A program made the position numbers and the translations under genes. From assembly GCF_020073745.1 (NCBI RefSeq), contig NZ_JAIRAU010000023.1, positions 181,020 through 245,019 on the forward strand: a stretch of DNA of 64,000 nt. The letters are read 5' to 3'. The stretch comes from Nannocystis pusilla (GTDB taxonomy: Bacteria; Myxococcota_A; Polyangia; Nannocystales; Nannocystaceae). Of this stretch, positions 55,178 to 64,000 are shown one piece after another. Numbering within the stretch: the first letter of the stretch is position 1; each line of letters begins with the position of its first letter. The notes below the pieces were generated by a model. The model did not search any database. It was not told the DNA's origin and saw only the letters and a list, made by a program, of their open reading frames with translations.

Positions 55178-58097
55178 CCAATCCTGGCTCCGCACCTTCC
55201 TCGACCTCGGCGCGCACGCCCAGCAGGGCAACATCTCCTCGCGCGACATCGAGCGGCAGGAGGACACCGTCCTCCGCGCCCTCGAGATCTTGCAGGACCA
55301 CCCCGGCGTCGTGCTCGCCGACGAGGTCGGCATGGGCAAGACCTTCGAGGCGCTCGGCGTGCTCGCGGCCCGCGCTCACGTCGCGCCCGAAAGCCGCTTC
55401 CTCGTCATCACGCCCGGCCCCGACCTCAACAAGAAGTGGACGCGAGAGATCCGGCGCTTCATCGCCGACGCCGGCGGCGGTCGCAAGGTCTACGGCGGCC
55501 TCGAGCCCGACGCGATCCTGGACGTCGGTCGACTCGGCGACCTCCTCGTCGAGGCCCCGCGCCGTCGCGTGCTGATCGCCCCGATCAGCCTGTTCCTGCG
55601 CGGCGTCCGCGACGATCACGCCGACTTGCTCGACCTCTTCTGCCGCTACAAGCGCCTCCCCGGCCCGACGCGCGCGGCCATCTTCCGCCGCTTCCGCGAC
55701 GGCGCCTGCCAGCGCGAGCCCGCCGAGACCTTCTTCGGAAAATTCAACTACGCCGCCCTCGAGCCTCATCTCGCGGCCGCCTTCACGCGCACCGACGGCA
55801 ACGAGCCCACGCTCGACGCTGCCTACGCCGAGCACGGCAACGAGCTGTTCTCCGCCGACAACAAGGCCGGCAAGATCCTCGACCTCCTCGACCTCGCCCG
55901 CTACCGCCTCGCCCGCGCGCTACTCCCGACCTTCGACCTGCTGGTCGTCGACGAGGCTCACAAGCTCAAGAACCGCGAGACCAAGCGCGCCCTGTCGCTG
56001 AGCCAGGCCCTGCGCCAGCGTTTTCGCAATGCCCTCTTCTTGACCGCGACCCCCTTCCAGCTCGGCATCGACGAGCTGCGTCAGGTCTTCGCCCTCTTCT
56101 CCCTCGCCCAGACCGCGCCTCTCGACCTGCGCGAGCGCGCCGAAAACCTGCTGACCGACATCCGCGATTATCAGGACGCCTACGCCGGCTTCGAGCGCGA
56201 CTGGGGCCGCGTCGACCCGGTGCTCGCCGCCGAGCTCGGCCAGCACCTCGAGCGTTCACCCGATCTCGCACAGCTCCCCGACAACCCCGCCCTCCGCCCG
56301 GTCGCGCTGCACCTGCGCCGGCTGATCGAGCTCAAGGACACGCGCATCGAGCCGGCCCTCCGCCGCTGGATGGTCCGCAGCCGCCGCGACGACCGCTTCC
56401 TCTACCGGGACCATCGCCCCAGGCGCCTGCCCGTAGAGGGTCCAGCGATGATCCCCTTCCTCGCCTACGAGCGCCTGATCGCCGAACTGTTCGACCAGAA
56501 GCACCCGACCCACAAGGCCGCCGTCGAGATCAACATGGTCTCGTCCTACAGCGCCGCACAAAGGAGCGAGATGTTGTCGGACGAGAAGACCGCCGCGATC
56601 CCCTCGATCGAGCGCTACCGCGGCCTTTTGCGCGACATCTTAAAAAACCTCTCGGACGAGCGCGACAGCCATCCCAAGCTCTCGCACGTCCTCGGCGACG
56701 TCCTGCGCGCCGCCGAGGAGCGCGGTGAAAAGACGCTGATCTTCTGCGCCCGGATCCAGACGCTGCACGAGCTCCAGCGCAAGCTGCACGACGCCTGGGA
56801 GGACCGCCTCCTCGACCGCTGGCGCCACGCCTACCCCGATGCCACCCACACGGACGTCTTCGGCGAGCGCGGCGAGGATCGCCACGCCCGCGGCCGACAT
56901 GCCCTGCTACAGCAGCGATTCCACCGCACGCAGGATTTCCTCTACTTCGCGCTCCGCGAGCGCTACCTGCAGACCTTGCTCGACTTCGAGGACTGGGGCG
57001 AGCGCCACCTCGACGCAATTGTCGAGCGCGCCGAGCCGCTGCTCCGCCAGGTACGCACCGGCCCGACCTCCGCCGAGCGCATCAACTTCTGCATCCTGAA
57101 ACGCGTCGTCGAGCGCGCCGCCGTCGACCTGCGTCGTGAACGCGACCCTGCCTGGGCCAGGGACTTCGCCGACGTCATCCAACGGATCTGCGACCCGCGC
57201 TTCATCCCCCACGGCTACGACCTCGTCAAGGACGAGCTCGAGGAGTCCGAGGACGGCCACCTCACCCCGACCTGGAACATCTCCCGGGAGCACGCGCAGC
57301 TCGTCGTCCGCTCGCGACCCCACCTTTGGACGTACTTCCGCGGCAACATGTACGGCCTCCCCGACGAGCGCCGGATCCAGCTCGTCGAACGGCTCGCCCG
57401 CTACCTCACCGCGCGCTACGTTCCCTTCATCGCCGACGTCATCGCCCGCGCGAAGTCAGCCGGCCTCGCCGTCGATCCCGTCCCTTCACGCGAGCTCCTC
57501 GACCTCGTCGACGACTTCTGGCAATCCCCTGTCGGACGCGGCTACGTCGTCCAGCTGCGGCAGTTCCTGCAGTACTTCCATTACGAGCTCTCCGAGGAGT
57601 CGCAGGACAAGCTCCTCGACGGCGAGCTGCTCGAGGGCCGCTTCGTCCGCCAGACCAGCGACGGTGAGGCGCGCGAGCGCCTGCGCGAGACCTTCAACAC
57701 TCCGCTGTACCCGATGGTGCTGATCGCCAACGAGGTCATGCAGGAGGGCCTCGACCTGCAGCGCTCGTGCTGCCGCGTCATCCACCACGACCTCCCCTGG
57801 AATCCCGCCCAGCTCGAGCAACGCGTCGGCCGCGTCGACCGTCTCGGCGGCCGGATCCACAAGCTGCGCGACAAGGACCGCGACGCCAAGCTCGAGATCC
57901 TCTACCCGCTGATCCAGCAGACGATCGACATGCGGATCCACCAGGTCGTCCGCCAGCGCGAGAAGTGGCTCGAGTTCCTGCTCGGCGCGCCGCCCGATCC
58001 CCAAGAGTACGCCGAGGTCAACACGCCACCTCCACCGCTCCCCACCGCCCTCGCCGACCGCCTCCGCATCGACCTGCGCCCGCGCGTCCCTTCATGA
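55164..58097 (+). CDS. SNF2-like superfamily 2 helicase/translocase
   Basis: 977 residues. Motif I DEVGMGKT (53-60) preceded by VVLA, motif II DEAH (263-266; LLVVDEAHKLKNRET), motif III TATP (294-297), and in the second RecA domain NEVMQEGLDLQRSCCRVIHHDLPWNP with motif VI QRVGRVDR (about 886-893). This is the layout of SNF2/RapA/DrmD-type dsDNA translocases with a large insert between lobes (about 330-780). It would track on DNA, probably presenting it to the PLD nuclease. Three overlapping genes, no methyltransferase next to them. Similar codon use to neighbours, so any transfer was not recent or came from a similar genome. Confidence 0.93.
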   Translation: MTLRDQSWLRTFLDLGAHAQQGNISSRDIERQEDTVLRALEILQDHPGVVLADEVGMGKTFEALGVLAARAHVAPESRFLVITPGPDLNKKWTREIRRFIADAGGGRKVYGGLEPDAILDVGRLGDLLVEAPRRRVLIAPISLFLRGVRDDHADLLDLFCRYKRLPGPTRAAIFRRFRDGACQREPAETFFGKFNYAALEPHLAAAFTRTDGNEPTLDAAYAEHGNELFSADNKAGKILDLLDLARYRLARALLPTFDLLVVDEAHKLKNRETKRALSLSQALRQRFRNALFLTATPFQLGIDELRQVFALFSLAQTAPLDLRERAENLLTDIRDYQDAYAGFERDWGRVDPVLAAELGQHLERSPDLAQLPDNPALRPVALHLRRLIELKDTRIEPALRRWMVRSRRDDRFLYRDHRPRRLPVEGPAMIPFLAYERLIAELFDQKHPTHKAAVEINMVSSYSAAQRSEMLSDEKTAAIPSIERYRGLLRDILKNLSDERDSHPKLSHVLGDVLRAAEERGEKTLIFCARIQTLHELQRKLHDAWEDRLLDRWRHAYPDATHTDVFGERGEDRHARGRHALLQQRFHRTQDFLYFALRERYLQTLLDFEDWGERHLDAIVERAEPLLRQVRTGPTSAERINFCILKRVVERAAVDLRRERDPAWARDFADVIQRICDPRFIPHGYDLVKDELEESEDGHLTPTWNISREHAQLVVRSRPHLWTYFRGNMYGLPDERRIQLVERLARYLTARYVPFIADVIARAKSAGLAVDPVPSRELLDLVDDFWQSPVGRGYVVQLRQFLQYFHYELSEESQDKLLDGELLEGRFVRQTSDGEARERLRETFNTPLYPMVLIANEVMQEGLDLQRSCCRVIHHDLPWNPAQLEQRVGRVDRLGGRIHKLRDKDRDAKLEILYPLIQQTIDMRIHQVVRQREKWLEFLLGAPPDPQEYAEVNTPPPPLPTALADRLRIDLRPRVPS

Positions 58098-58172
58098 TGC
58101 GCACGGTCGCTTGTCCCGGAGACGACTGCTGGAGGTGCGCCGTCTGCCGGCATGGCGTAAGAAGAGGCCGCC

Positions 58173-59699
58173 ATGTCGACCTTCGCTGCGCTGTCCCGTC
58201 TCGTCCCGCTCACTCTGCTCGCCGCCGCCGCTTGCGGGCCCACGGAGCCCGGCGGTACCGGGGCCACGACGAGCGCCGGCGACACGCCGGGAACGTCGAG
58301 CGAGACCAGCGGCGAACCGGCCGAGAGCACCTCGACGAGCACGGGCGCCGTCATGACGGGCGACGTCACGACGGATGAACCGACCACTGGTCCGGCGATC
58401 ACGAGCACCACCGACATCACGAGCACCACCGACACCACGAGCACCACGAACACCACCGACACCACGAACACCACCGGCGATCCCGATGTGCCGCTGCAGT
58501 GCCCCGAGGCGATCGACGAGGCGATCCTCGCCTGCGTCGCCGATCTGCAGAGCGACCCCGAGCTGGCCGCCGGCAACTTCCTCCTCGACCTGCTGTTCAT
58601 GTGCAGCGACGCCGAGCCGGTCGCCGACGACTACGACGCGCACTGCACGAGCGCCCCGGACGACCCGATCTGCGGCCTCGAGTATCCGCAGTTCGTCGAG
58701 ACCGTGCTCCCGGCGTGCATCGCTCGCGCGCAGACGATTTTGTTCGCCGACGTGTGCCTGCTGCCGGGGTCGTATGACGAGCTGTTGTTCGCGCCGGCGG
58801 TCGTGCTGATGGATCGGCGGCTCGTGACCGGCGCGGCCGAGCTCGATGCGACCGAGCAGGAGCAGTTCTTGCGGGCGAGCGCGGAGATCGGGGTCGCCAG
58901 CGCGACCGTCGCGCAGGCGCTGAGCGCCACCGACGAGGGCGGGGTCGAGCAGCTCACCGTCCTCGATGTCGGCACCGATCGCGTGCTCGTGCTGTATTCG
59001 GCGCACTACGACGGCGTCCGCCATGGCCGCATGTTCTTCTGGCAGACCTTCACGATCGTCGGCGCGATCGAGGCCGACGTGTTCACCCGCTGCGGGGTGG
59101 AGCAGACGATCGAGGGTCGGCCCTGCGAGGACGCGCTCGCGTGCGGCGACGAACACACGTGCTTCGACGTGCTCGAGGGCGAGGGCAACGTCGTGCTCGC
59201 GCCGGGCACCTGCGTGTCGGAGGTCGATATCCCGGGCGACGGTGACGCTTGCAGCGCGCACGCCGAGTGTGTGCCGAGCAGCGGCCTGCTCTGCCTCGAC
59301 CGGCTCGAGGGCGACGGCGACGGCGTATGCCGACCGGGCTGGATGCGCCGCAGCTTCGCCGGTCCTGCCGGTGATTCGCAGCTCATCGCCGACGGCACGC
59401 TGCTGCTCCCGCTCCTCGCCTCCGGCATCGCCACCGTCCCGACCGCCGCGTACCTCGACGTGCAGATCGTCCAGGACGCGGCCAACAGCGTCGCCGTTCA
59501 CCTCGTCAATCCGTTCGGGACCAGCACGCCCGTCACCGTCTCGGAGGGGCCGGTGATCGATCTGCAGCTGTTCGAGGTCGGCGTGCCGACCGACGAGAGC
59601 GCCGGCGGCACCTGGCACCTCGCCGTCGAGGACCTCGGAGGCGCCGCGAGCGGTGTCGTCACGCGGCTGGCCTTGACCCTCGACACTCGCTTCGACTGA
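58173..59699 (+). CDS. Lipoprotein with Thr-rich repeats and P-domain-like C-terminus
   Basis: 508 residues. Lipobox LLAAAAC (C21). Linker of about 80 residues built from ITSTTD/TTNTTDTTNTT repeats (coded near 58397-58475). A helical Cys-containing region (110-200), a beta-rich middle with Cys pairs, and a final region (YLDVQIVQDAANSVAVHLVNPFG...WHLAVEDLGGAASGVVTRLALTLD) with the strand pattern of P/Homo-B (proprotein convertase) domains. Ribosome-binding site AAGAGG. Exported, surface-anchored, role unknown. Confidence 0.75.
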   Translation: MSTFAALSRLVPLTLLAAAACGPTEPGGTGATTSAGDTPGTSSETSGEPAESTSTSTGAVMTGDVTTDEPTTGPAITSTTDITSTTDTTSTTNTTDTTNTTGDPDVPLQCPEAIDEAILACVADLQSDPELAAGNFLLDLLFMCSDAEPVADDYDAHCTSAPDDPICGLEYPQFVETVLPACIARAQTILFADVCLLPGSYDELLFAPAVVLMDRRLVTGAAELDATEQEQFLRASAEIGVASATVAQALSATDEGGVEQLTVLDVGTDRVLVLYSAHYDGVRHGRMFFWQTFTIVGAIEADVFTRCGVEQTIEGRPCEDALACGDEHTCFDVLEGEGNVVLAPGTCVSEVDIPGDGDACSAHAECVPSSGLLCLDRLEGDGDGVCRPGWMRRSFAGPAGDSQLIADGTLLLPLLASGIATVPTAAYLDVQIVQDAANSVAVHLVNPFGTSTPVTVSEGPVIDLQLFEVGVPTDESAGGTWHLAVEDLGGAASGVVTRLALTLDTRFD

Positions 59700-60043
59700 C
59701 TCGGACGGCGCGCGGTCCCATCGGCCATGCGCCGGCCCATGCACGACGTCCGGGCCTCCGCAAACCGAACAGCTGAAGGGCCAGGAAAGGGCATGGGGCG
59801 CCTGTCCACCGGACTGTGGCCGTGGTATCGTGGCCCCCGCCCCGCGCATGCCTCGGCCTCACAAGCGCTCCGCCGCCGAGGTTCACCATGCCCGCTGTCT
59901 CGCGAGCGAGGGAACATATTCTCTATACAAAGACTTCGCCCCGCTCACCACGACCTCACCCCACCCGATACTTCTAAGAGCTCGATCGATCACGCAGAGA
60001 GCCCGTATGGCTCCGATCACCTCACAACCCCGGAGGAATTCCC
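59700..60043. promoter_or_regulatory. Intergenic region upstream of the TerB-like gene
   Basis: About 340 bp without a protein-like frame. The second half is less GC-rich (for example ACATATTCTCTATACAAAG, 59911-59929) and could hold the promoter; a strong GGAGGAATT ribosome-binding site ends it. Confidence 0.4.
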
Positions 60044-60898
60044 ATGGACAGTCGCGACCTAAGTTTTCTCCTCGATATTGCCAAAAAAGTCCACGAGGCC
60101 CACAAGCAGCACCATCAGCTGGAGATCTCCGTGGCCCAGCGAACCGACGACCTCGGCATCGGTCTGCAGATCGACCTGAACGCCGCGCTCCCGGCCGGCG
60201 CGCTGATCTTCGGGCGCATCAGCGGCTTTTGGCTCGGCGCCCTGTCGGCCGTCGACGACACCCTGTTCTGCGACAAGAGCGGCAATTTCCTCACCATCGG
60301 CCCCGTGCATGGGCAGCGCGGCTCGCTCTATATCCCTTACGGCGCCGCCCGTAACCGCGGCCCGGGCCTCTACACCCTCGATCTGAGCATTCACCTGGTC
60401 GAAGCCGGCACGGCGACCTCGACCGAGATCGGGCAGGCCAGCTACAAGCTCGCGCTCTCGAACCAGCCCCCCTGGCGCCGGGTCGAGTTCTTCTGGCCGC
60501 TCATCAAGCTGTGCATGGCCGTCATTCGCGTCGACGACGAGGTCCTCGCCAGCGAGATCCGCGGGCTCCGCGAGTCCTTCACGGCCCACCTCTTCCTCGG
60601 GCCCGCCGACATGCCCGACCTCCGCGCCGTCATGAAGGACCCTCACCATGGCGATCTGAACCAGCTGATCGACAGCATCGCGCTCCGCATGCCCTTCATG
60701 GGCCCGGAGACCATCATTCAGCTCATGTGCGAGATCGCTCGCCTCGACGGGCCGGTCAACGCCCACGAGTTCGCCCTCATTCGCCAGGTCGCCGCTTCCC
60801 TCGCCGTCTCTCCTGCGCGCTGCGCCGAGCTCGCGGCCGCCCCTGCGGCCATCGCCGCCCCCGGCAACACCCGCGCCCTCGCCCCGACCCCCCGCTGA
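60044..60898 (+). CDS. TerB-like helical-domain protein
   Basis: 284 residues with a strong ribosome-binding site (CGGAGG, 7 nt before ATG). N-terminal 25-residue helix, a beta-rich part (35-140) of unknown fold, then a helical region (FFWPLIKLCMAVIRVDDEVLASEIRGLRESF ... IIQLMCEIARLDGPVNAHEFALIRQVAASL) whose two acidic repeats (IRVDDEVLASEI and ARLDGPVNAHEF) match the metal-binding helices of TerB/DjlA-N domains. TerB-like modules occur in stress and defence contexts. Function not assigned. Confidence 0.72.
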   Translation: MDSRDLSFLLDIAKKVHEAHKQHHQLEISVAQRTDDLGIGLQIDLNAALPAGALIFGRISGFWLGALSAVDDTLFCDKSGNFLTIGPVHGQRGSLYIPYGAARNRGPGLYTLDLSIHLVEAGTATSTEIGQASYKLALSNQPPWRRVEFFWPLIKLCMAVIRVDDEVLASEIRGLRESFTAHLFLGPADMPDLRAVMKDPHHGDLNQLIDSIALRMPFMGPETIIQLMCEIARLDGPVNAHEFALIRQVAASLAVSPARCAELAAAPAAIAAPGNTRALAPTPR

Positions 60899-61153
60899 GA
60901 GCTCCGCATCGGCCTCCTATTCCGCCACCCACCCCTTCGCCTATCACATCTTTCCCCTGACCGCCGCACGCTCGATATGGCGTCTCGGGGCCTCCACGGA
61001 AAAGACGACCTCGGCGAAGCCGGTCAGATTCGTCGCACCACCGGCGACCTCGATCGCCGCCTCGGCTTCCAGGCATCGGGTGATATTCATCGAATCGAAG
61101 CTGCTGTGTCGCGCGAGATCCGTTGCGCGCGAATTGGCGCCCGGTTATCCTCC

Positions 61154-61193
61154 GTGGCGTGTCGCTCGACCCGAGCGTCGAGTGACACGCCAC
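61154..61193 (+). promoter_or_regulatory. 17-bp inverted repeat just upstream of the GFA gene start
   Basis: GTGGCGTGTCGCTCGAC and its near-perfect complement (one mismatch) are separated by 6 nt and end 10 bp before the ATG at 61204; the ribosome-binding site (GAGGTG) lies between. It could be an operator for a dimeric repressor, or an RNA hairpin affecting translation. The rest of 60899-61153 shows nothing else. Confidence 0.7.
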
Positions 61194-61203
61194 GAGGTGC
61201 TCC

Positions 61204-61611
61204 ATGCATTCACGAACAGCGTCTTGTTCCTGCGGCCAGCTGCGTATCGAGGTTCGGGGAGAACCACTCGGCACCGGCATCTGCCACTGCCTCGCCTGTC
61301 AGCGGCGAACGGGCAGCGTCTTCGCGGCGCTGGCCGCCTTCGCCGGCCCCTACGAGGTGTTCGGCGCGGCGACCGAGTACGTCCGCGCCGGTGACCAGGG
61401 GGCGAGGTTCAGGTTCAGGTTCTGCCCCGTGTGCGGGTCGACGGTGTTCCACACGGAGGAGGGCAGCGAGCGGTCGTCGGTGGCCGTCGCCGTCGGGGCG
61501 TTCGCCGACCCGAGCTTTCCCCCGCCGCAGGATTCGGTGTACGACTGCCGGCGGCACCCCTGGGTTCAGCTGCCGCCGGGGATCGAGACATACGAGCGGG
61601 ACCCGCCGTAA
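61204..61611 (+). CDS. GFA/CENP-V-type zinc protein
   Basis: 135 residues of the glutathione-dependent formaldehyde-activating (GFA) fold. Zinc-binding cysteines are all present: CSCGQL (8-13), CHCLACQRRTGSVFAA (27-32 region), and FCPVCGSTVFH. Members bind glutathione or similar thiols; a true formaldehyde role is doubtful for most. Strong ribosome-binding site and a palindromic operator-like element precede it. Confidence 0.9.
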   Translation: MHSRTASCSCGQLRIEVRGEPLGTGICHCLACQRRTGSVFAALAAFAGPYEVFGAATEYVRAGDQGARFRFRFCPVCGSTVFHTEEGSERSSVAVAVGAFADPSFPPPQDSVYDCRRHPWVQLPPGIETYERDPP

Positions 61612-61684
61612 TCTCAGGCCCCGGGCGCATCGGAGCGGGCGCGCCGGGGAACTCCTCGGATTCGTCGGCGGCGCGGCGGAATCG

Positions 61685-62307
61685 TCAGTCGGCGGCGCGC
61701 TGGAACGCGGGGCGCTCGCGCAGGCGGGCCAGGTAGCGCGCGGCGGTGTCGGCGCCGCGGAGCAGGCCGCAGACGTCGGCCCATTCGAGCAAGCCGCCGA
61801 GGATGATGTCGGCGGTGGTGAATTGCTGCCCGAGCACCCAACCGGCAGCGAGGCGGTCGTCGAGCAGGGCGAGGCAGCGGCGCAGCGCGGTCCGCTCGTC
61901 GTCGGTCGCGGTGCCGCTGCGCAGCTCGGGCGGCCGCGGGAACGCGCGGAGGTAGGGGCCGTGCACGACGCTGTCGAGGTTCGTCATGCTGAAGAGGATC
62001 CACTGATAGTAGTGGGCGCGAGAGATCGACCCCTCCGCGGGGACGAGGCGCCGCTCAGGATCCTTCTCGGCGACGTACATGCAGATCGCCGCCGATTCGA
62101 GCACGACCTGATCGCCGTCGACGAGCGCCGGCACGCTGCCGAGCGGGTGGATCTTCAGGTACTCGGGTGACTTGTGTTCGGCCCGCGCGAGGCTGAGGTG
62201 GATGACCTCGTGGGACAGACCGGTCTCCTCGAGCGCCCAGCGGCAACGGAAGGCCGAGGTCATGGCTGAGTAGTAGAGCCTGAGCATGATCCCATCGTAC
62301 CCGATTC

Positions 62308-62311
<4 letters not shown>
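61685..62311 (-). CDS. Glutathione S-transferase family protein (second)
   Basis: 208 residues. Thioredoxin-like N-domain (LRLYYSAMTSAFRCRWALEETGL; HPLGSVPALVDGDQVVLESAAICMYVAE) and helical C-domain (FTTADIILGGLLEWADVCGLL). The ATG at 62311 overlaps the histidine-kinase stop as ATGA, so it is translated with the kinase; ATG 62287 (MLRLYYS) would fit the family start better. Co-expression with a redox- or stress-sensing kinase is possible. Different subgroup from the GST at 32231. Confidence 0.87.

Positions 62312-64000
<1,689 letters not shown>

Noticed and set aside
55323..58097. Complete DISARM or Dpd system
   Set aside because: Helicase and PLD parts fit, but DUF1998 genes, methyltransferase and base-modification genes are absent, so the name was not applied.

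Overview
The window is high-GC DNA (roughly 70% by eye) that reads as myxobacterial, most like the Nannocystis/Nannocystineae group. The evidence is a dense set of Ser/Thr kinases, FHA and WD40 proteins, an MCE transporter, an ECF sigma/anti-sigma pair, a type VI secretion (T6SS) locus, and many lipoproteins with Ser/Thr-rich linkers, four of them carrying Cys-rich CGDG..GEQCDDGN (DUF4215-type) repeats. This assignment comes from gene content only. I saw no rRNA, tRNA, CRISPR array or insertion sequence.

Layout. 1-10 kb: start of a secreted protein cut by the edge; a minus-strand run of an orphan type III export-gate protein (SctV), tryptophan 2,3-dioxygenase and an FAD amine oxidase; a Cys-rich lipoprotein; two divergent membrane desaturases, one translationally coupled to a small membrane protein; a lipocalin-like CrtC-type protein. 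10-20 kb: ECF sigma factor and anti-sigma partner; a four-gene MCE/Mla-type lipid ABC transporter; an SGNH hydrolase lipoprotein; two further envelope proteins. 20-27 kb: a transmembrane Ser/Thr kinase followed by a VKOR-thioredoxin fusion, two membrane-anchored proteins and a TlpA-like thioredoxin. This looks like a periplasmic disulfide-formation operon. 27-36 kb: a TPR protein, three tandem paralogous Cys-rich lipoproteins, a glutathione transferase and an orphan type ISP-like adenine methyltransferase. 36-51 kb: an FHA-WD40 protein; then the T6SS region with tssB, tssC, a Ser/Thr kinase and an FHA-LysM-MepA peptidase on the minus strand, and hcp, tssH/clpV, an S74-chaperone lipoprotein and a SIMPL protein on the plus strand. 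Baseplate and membrane-complex genes are not in the window.

50.8-58.1 kb: decayed gene fragments followed by a tightly overlapping three-gene cassette (unknown protein, phospholipase-D-fold nuclease, SNF2-like helicase) that looks like an anti-phage or DNA-processing system. 58-64 kb: a P-domain-like lipoprotein, a TerB-like protein, a GFA-family zinc protein preceded by a striking 17-bp inverted repeat, a second GST, and a large hybrid histidine kinase running off the end.

Superimposed on all of this is a dispersed short palindrome, TGTCC-N4-GGACA, present in at least seven exact and more than a dozen near-exact copies inside and between genes. Related CATG-centred hairpins cluster between convergent genes, where they probably terminate transcription.
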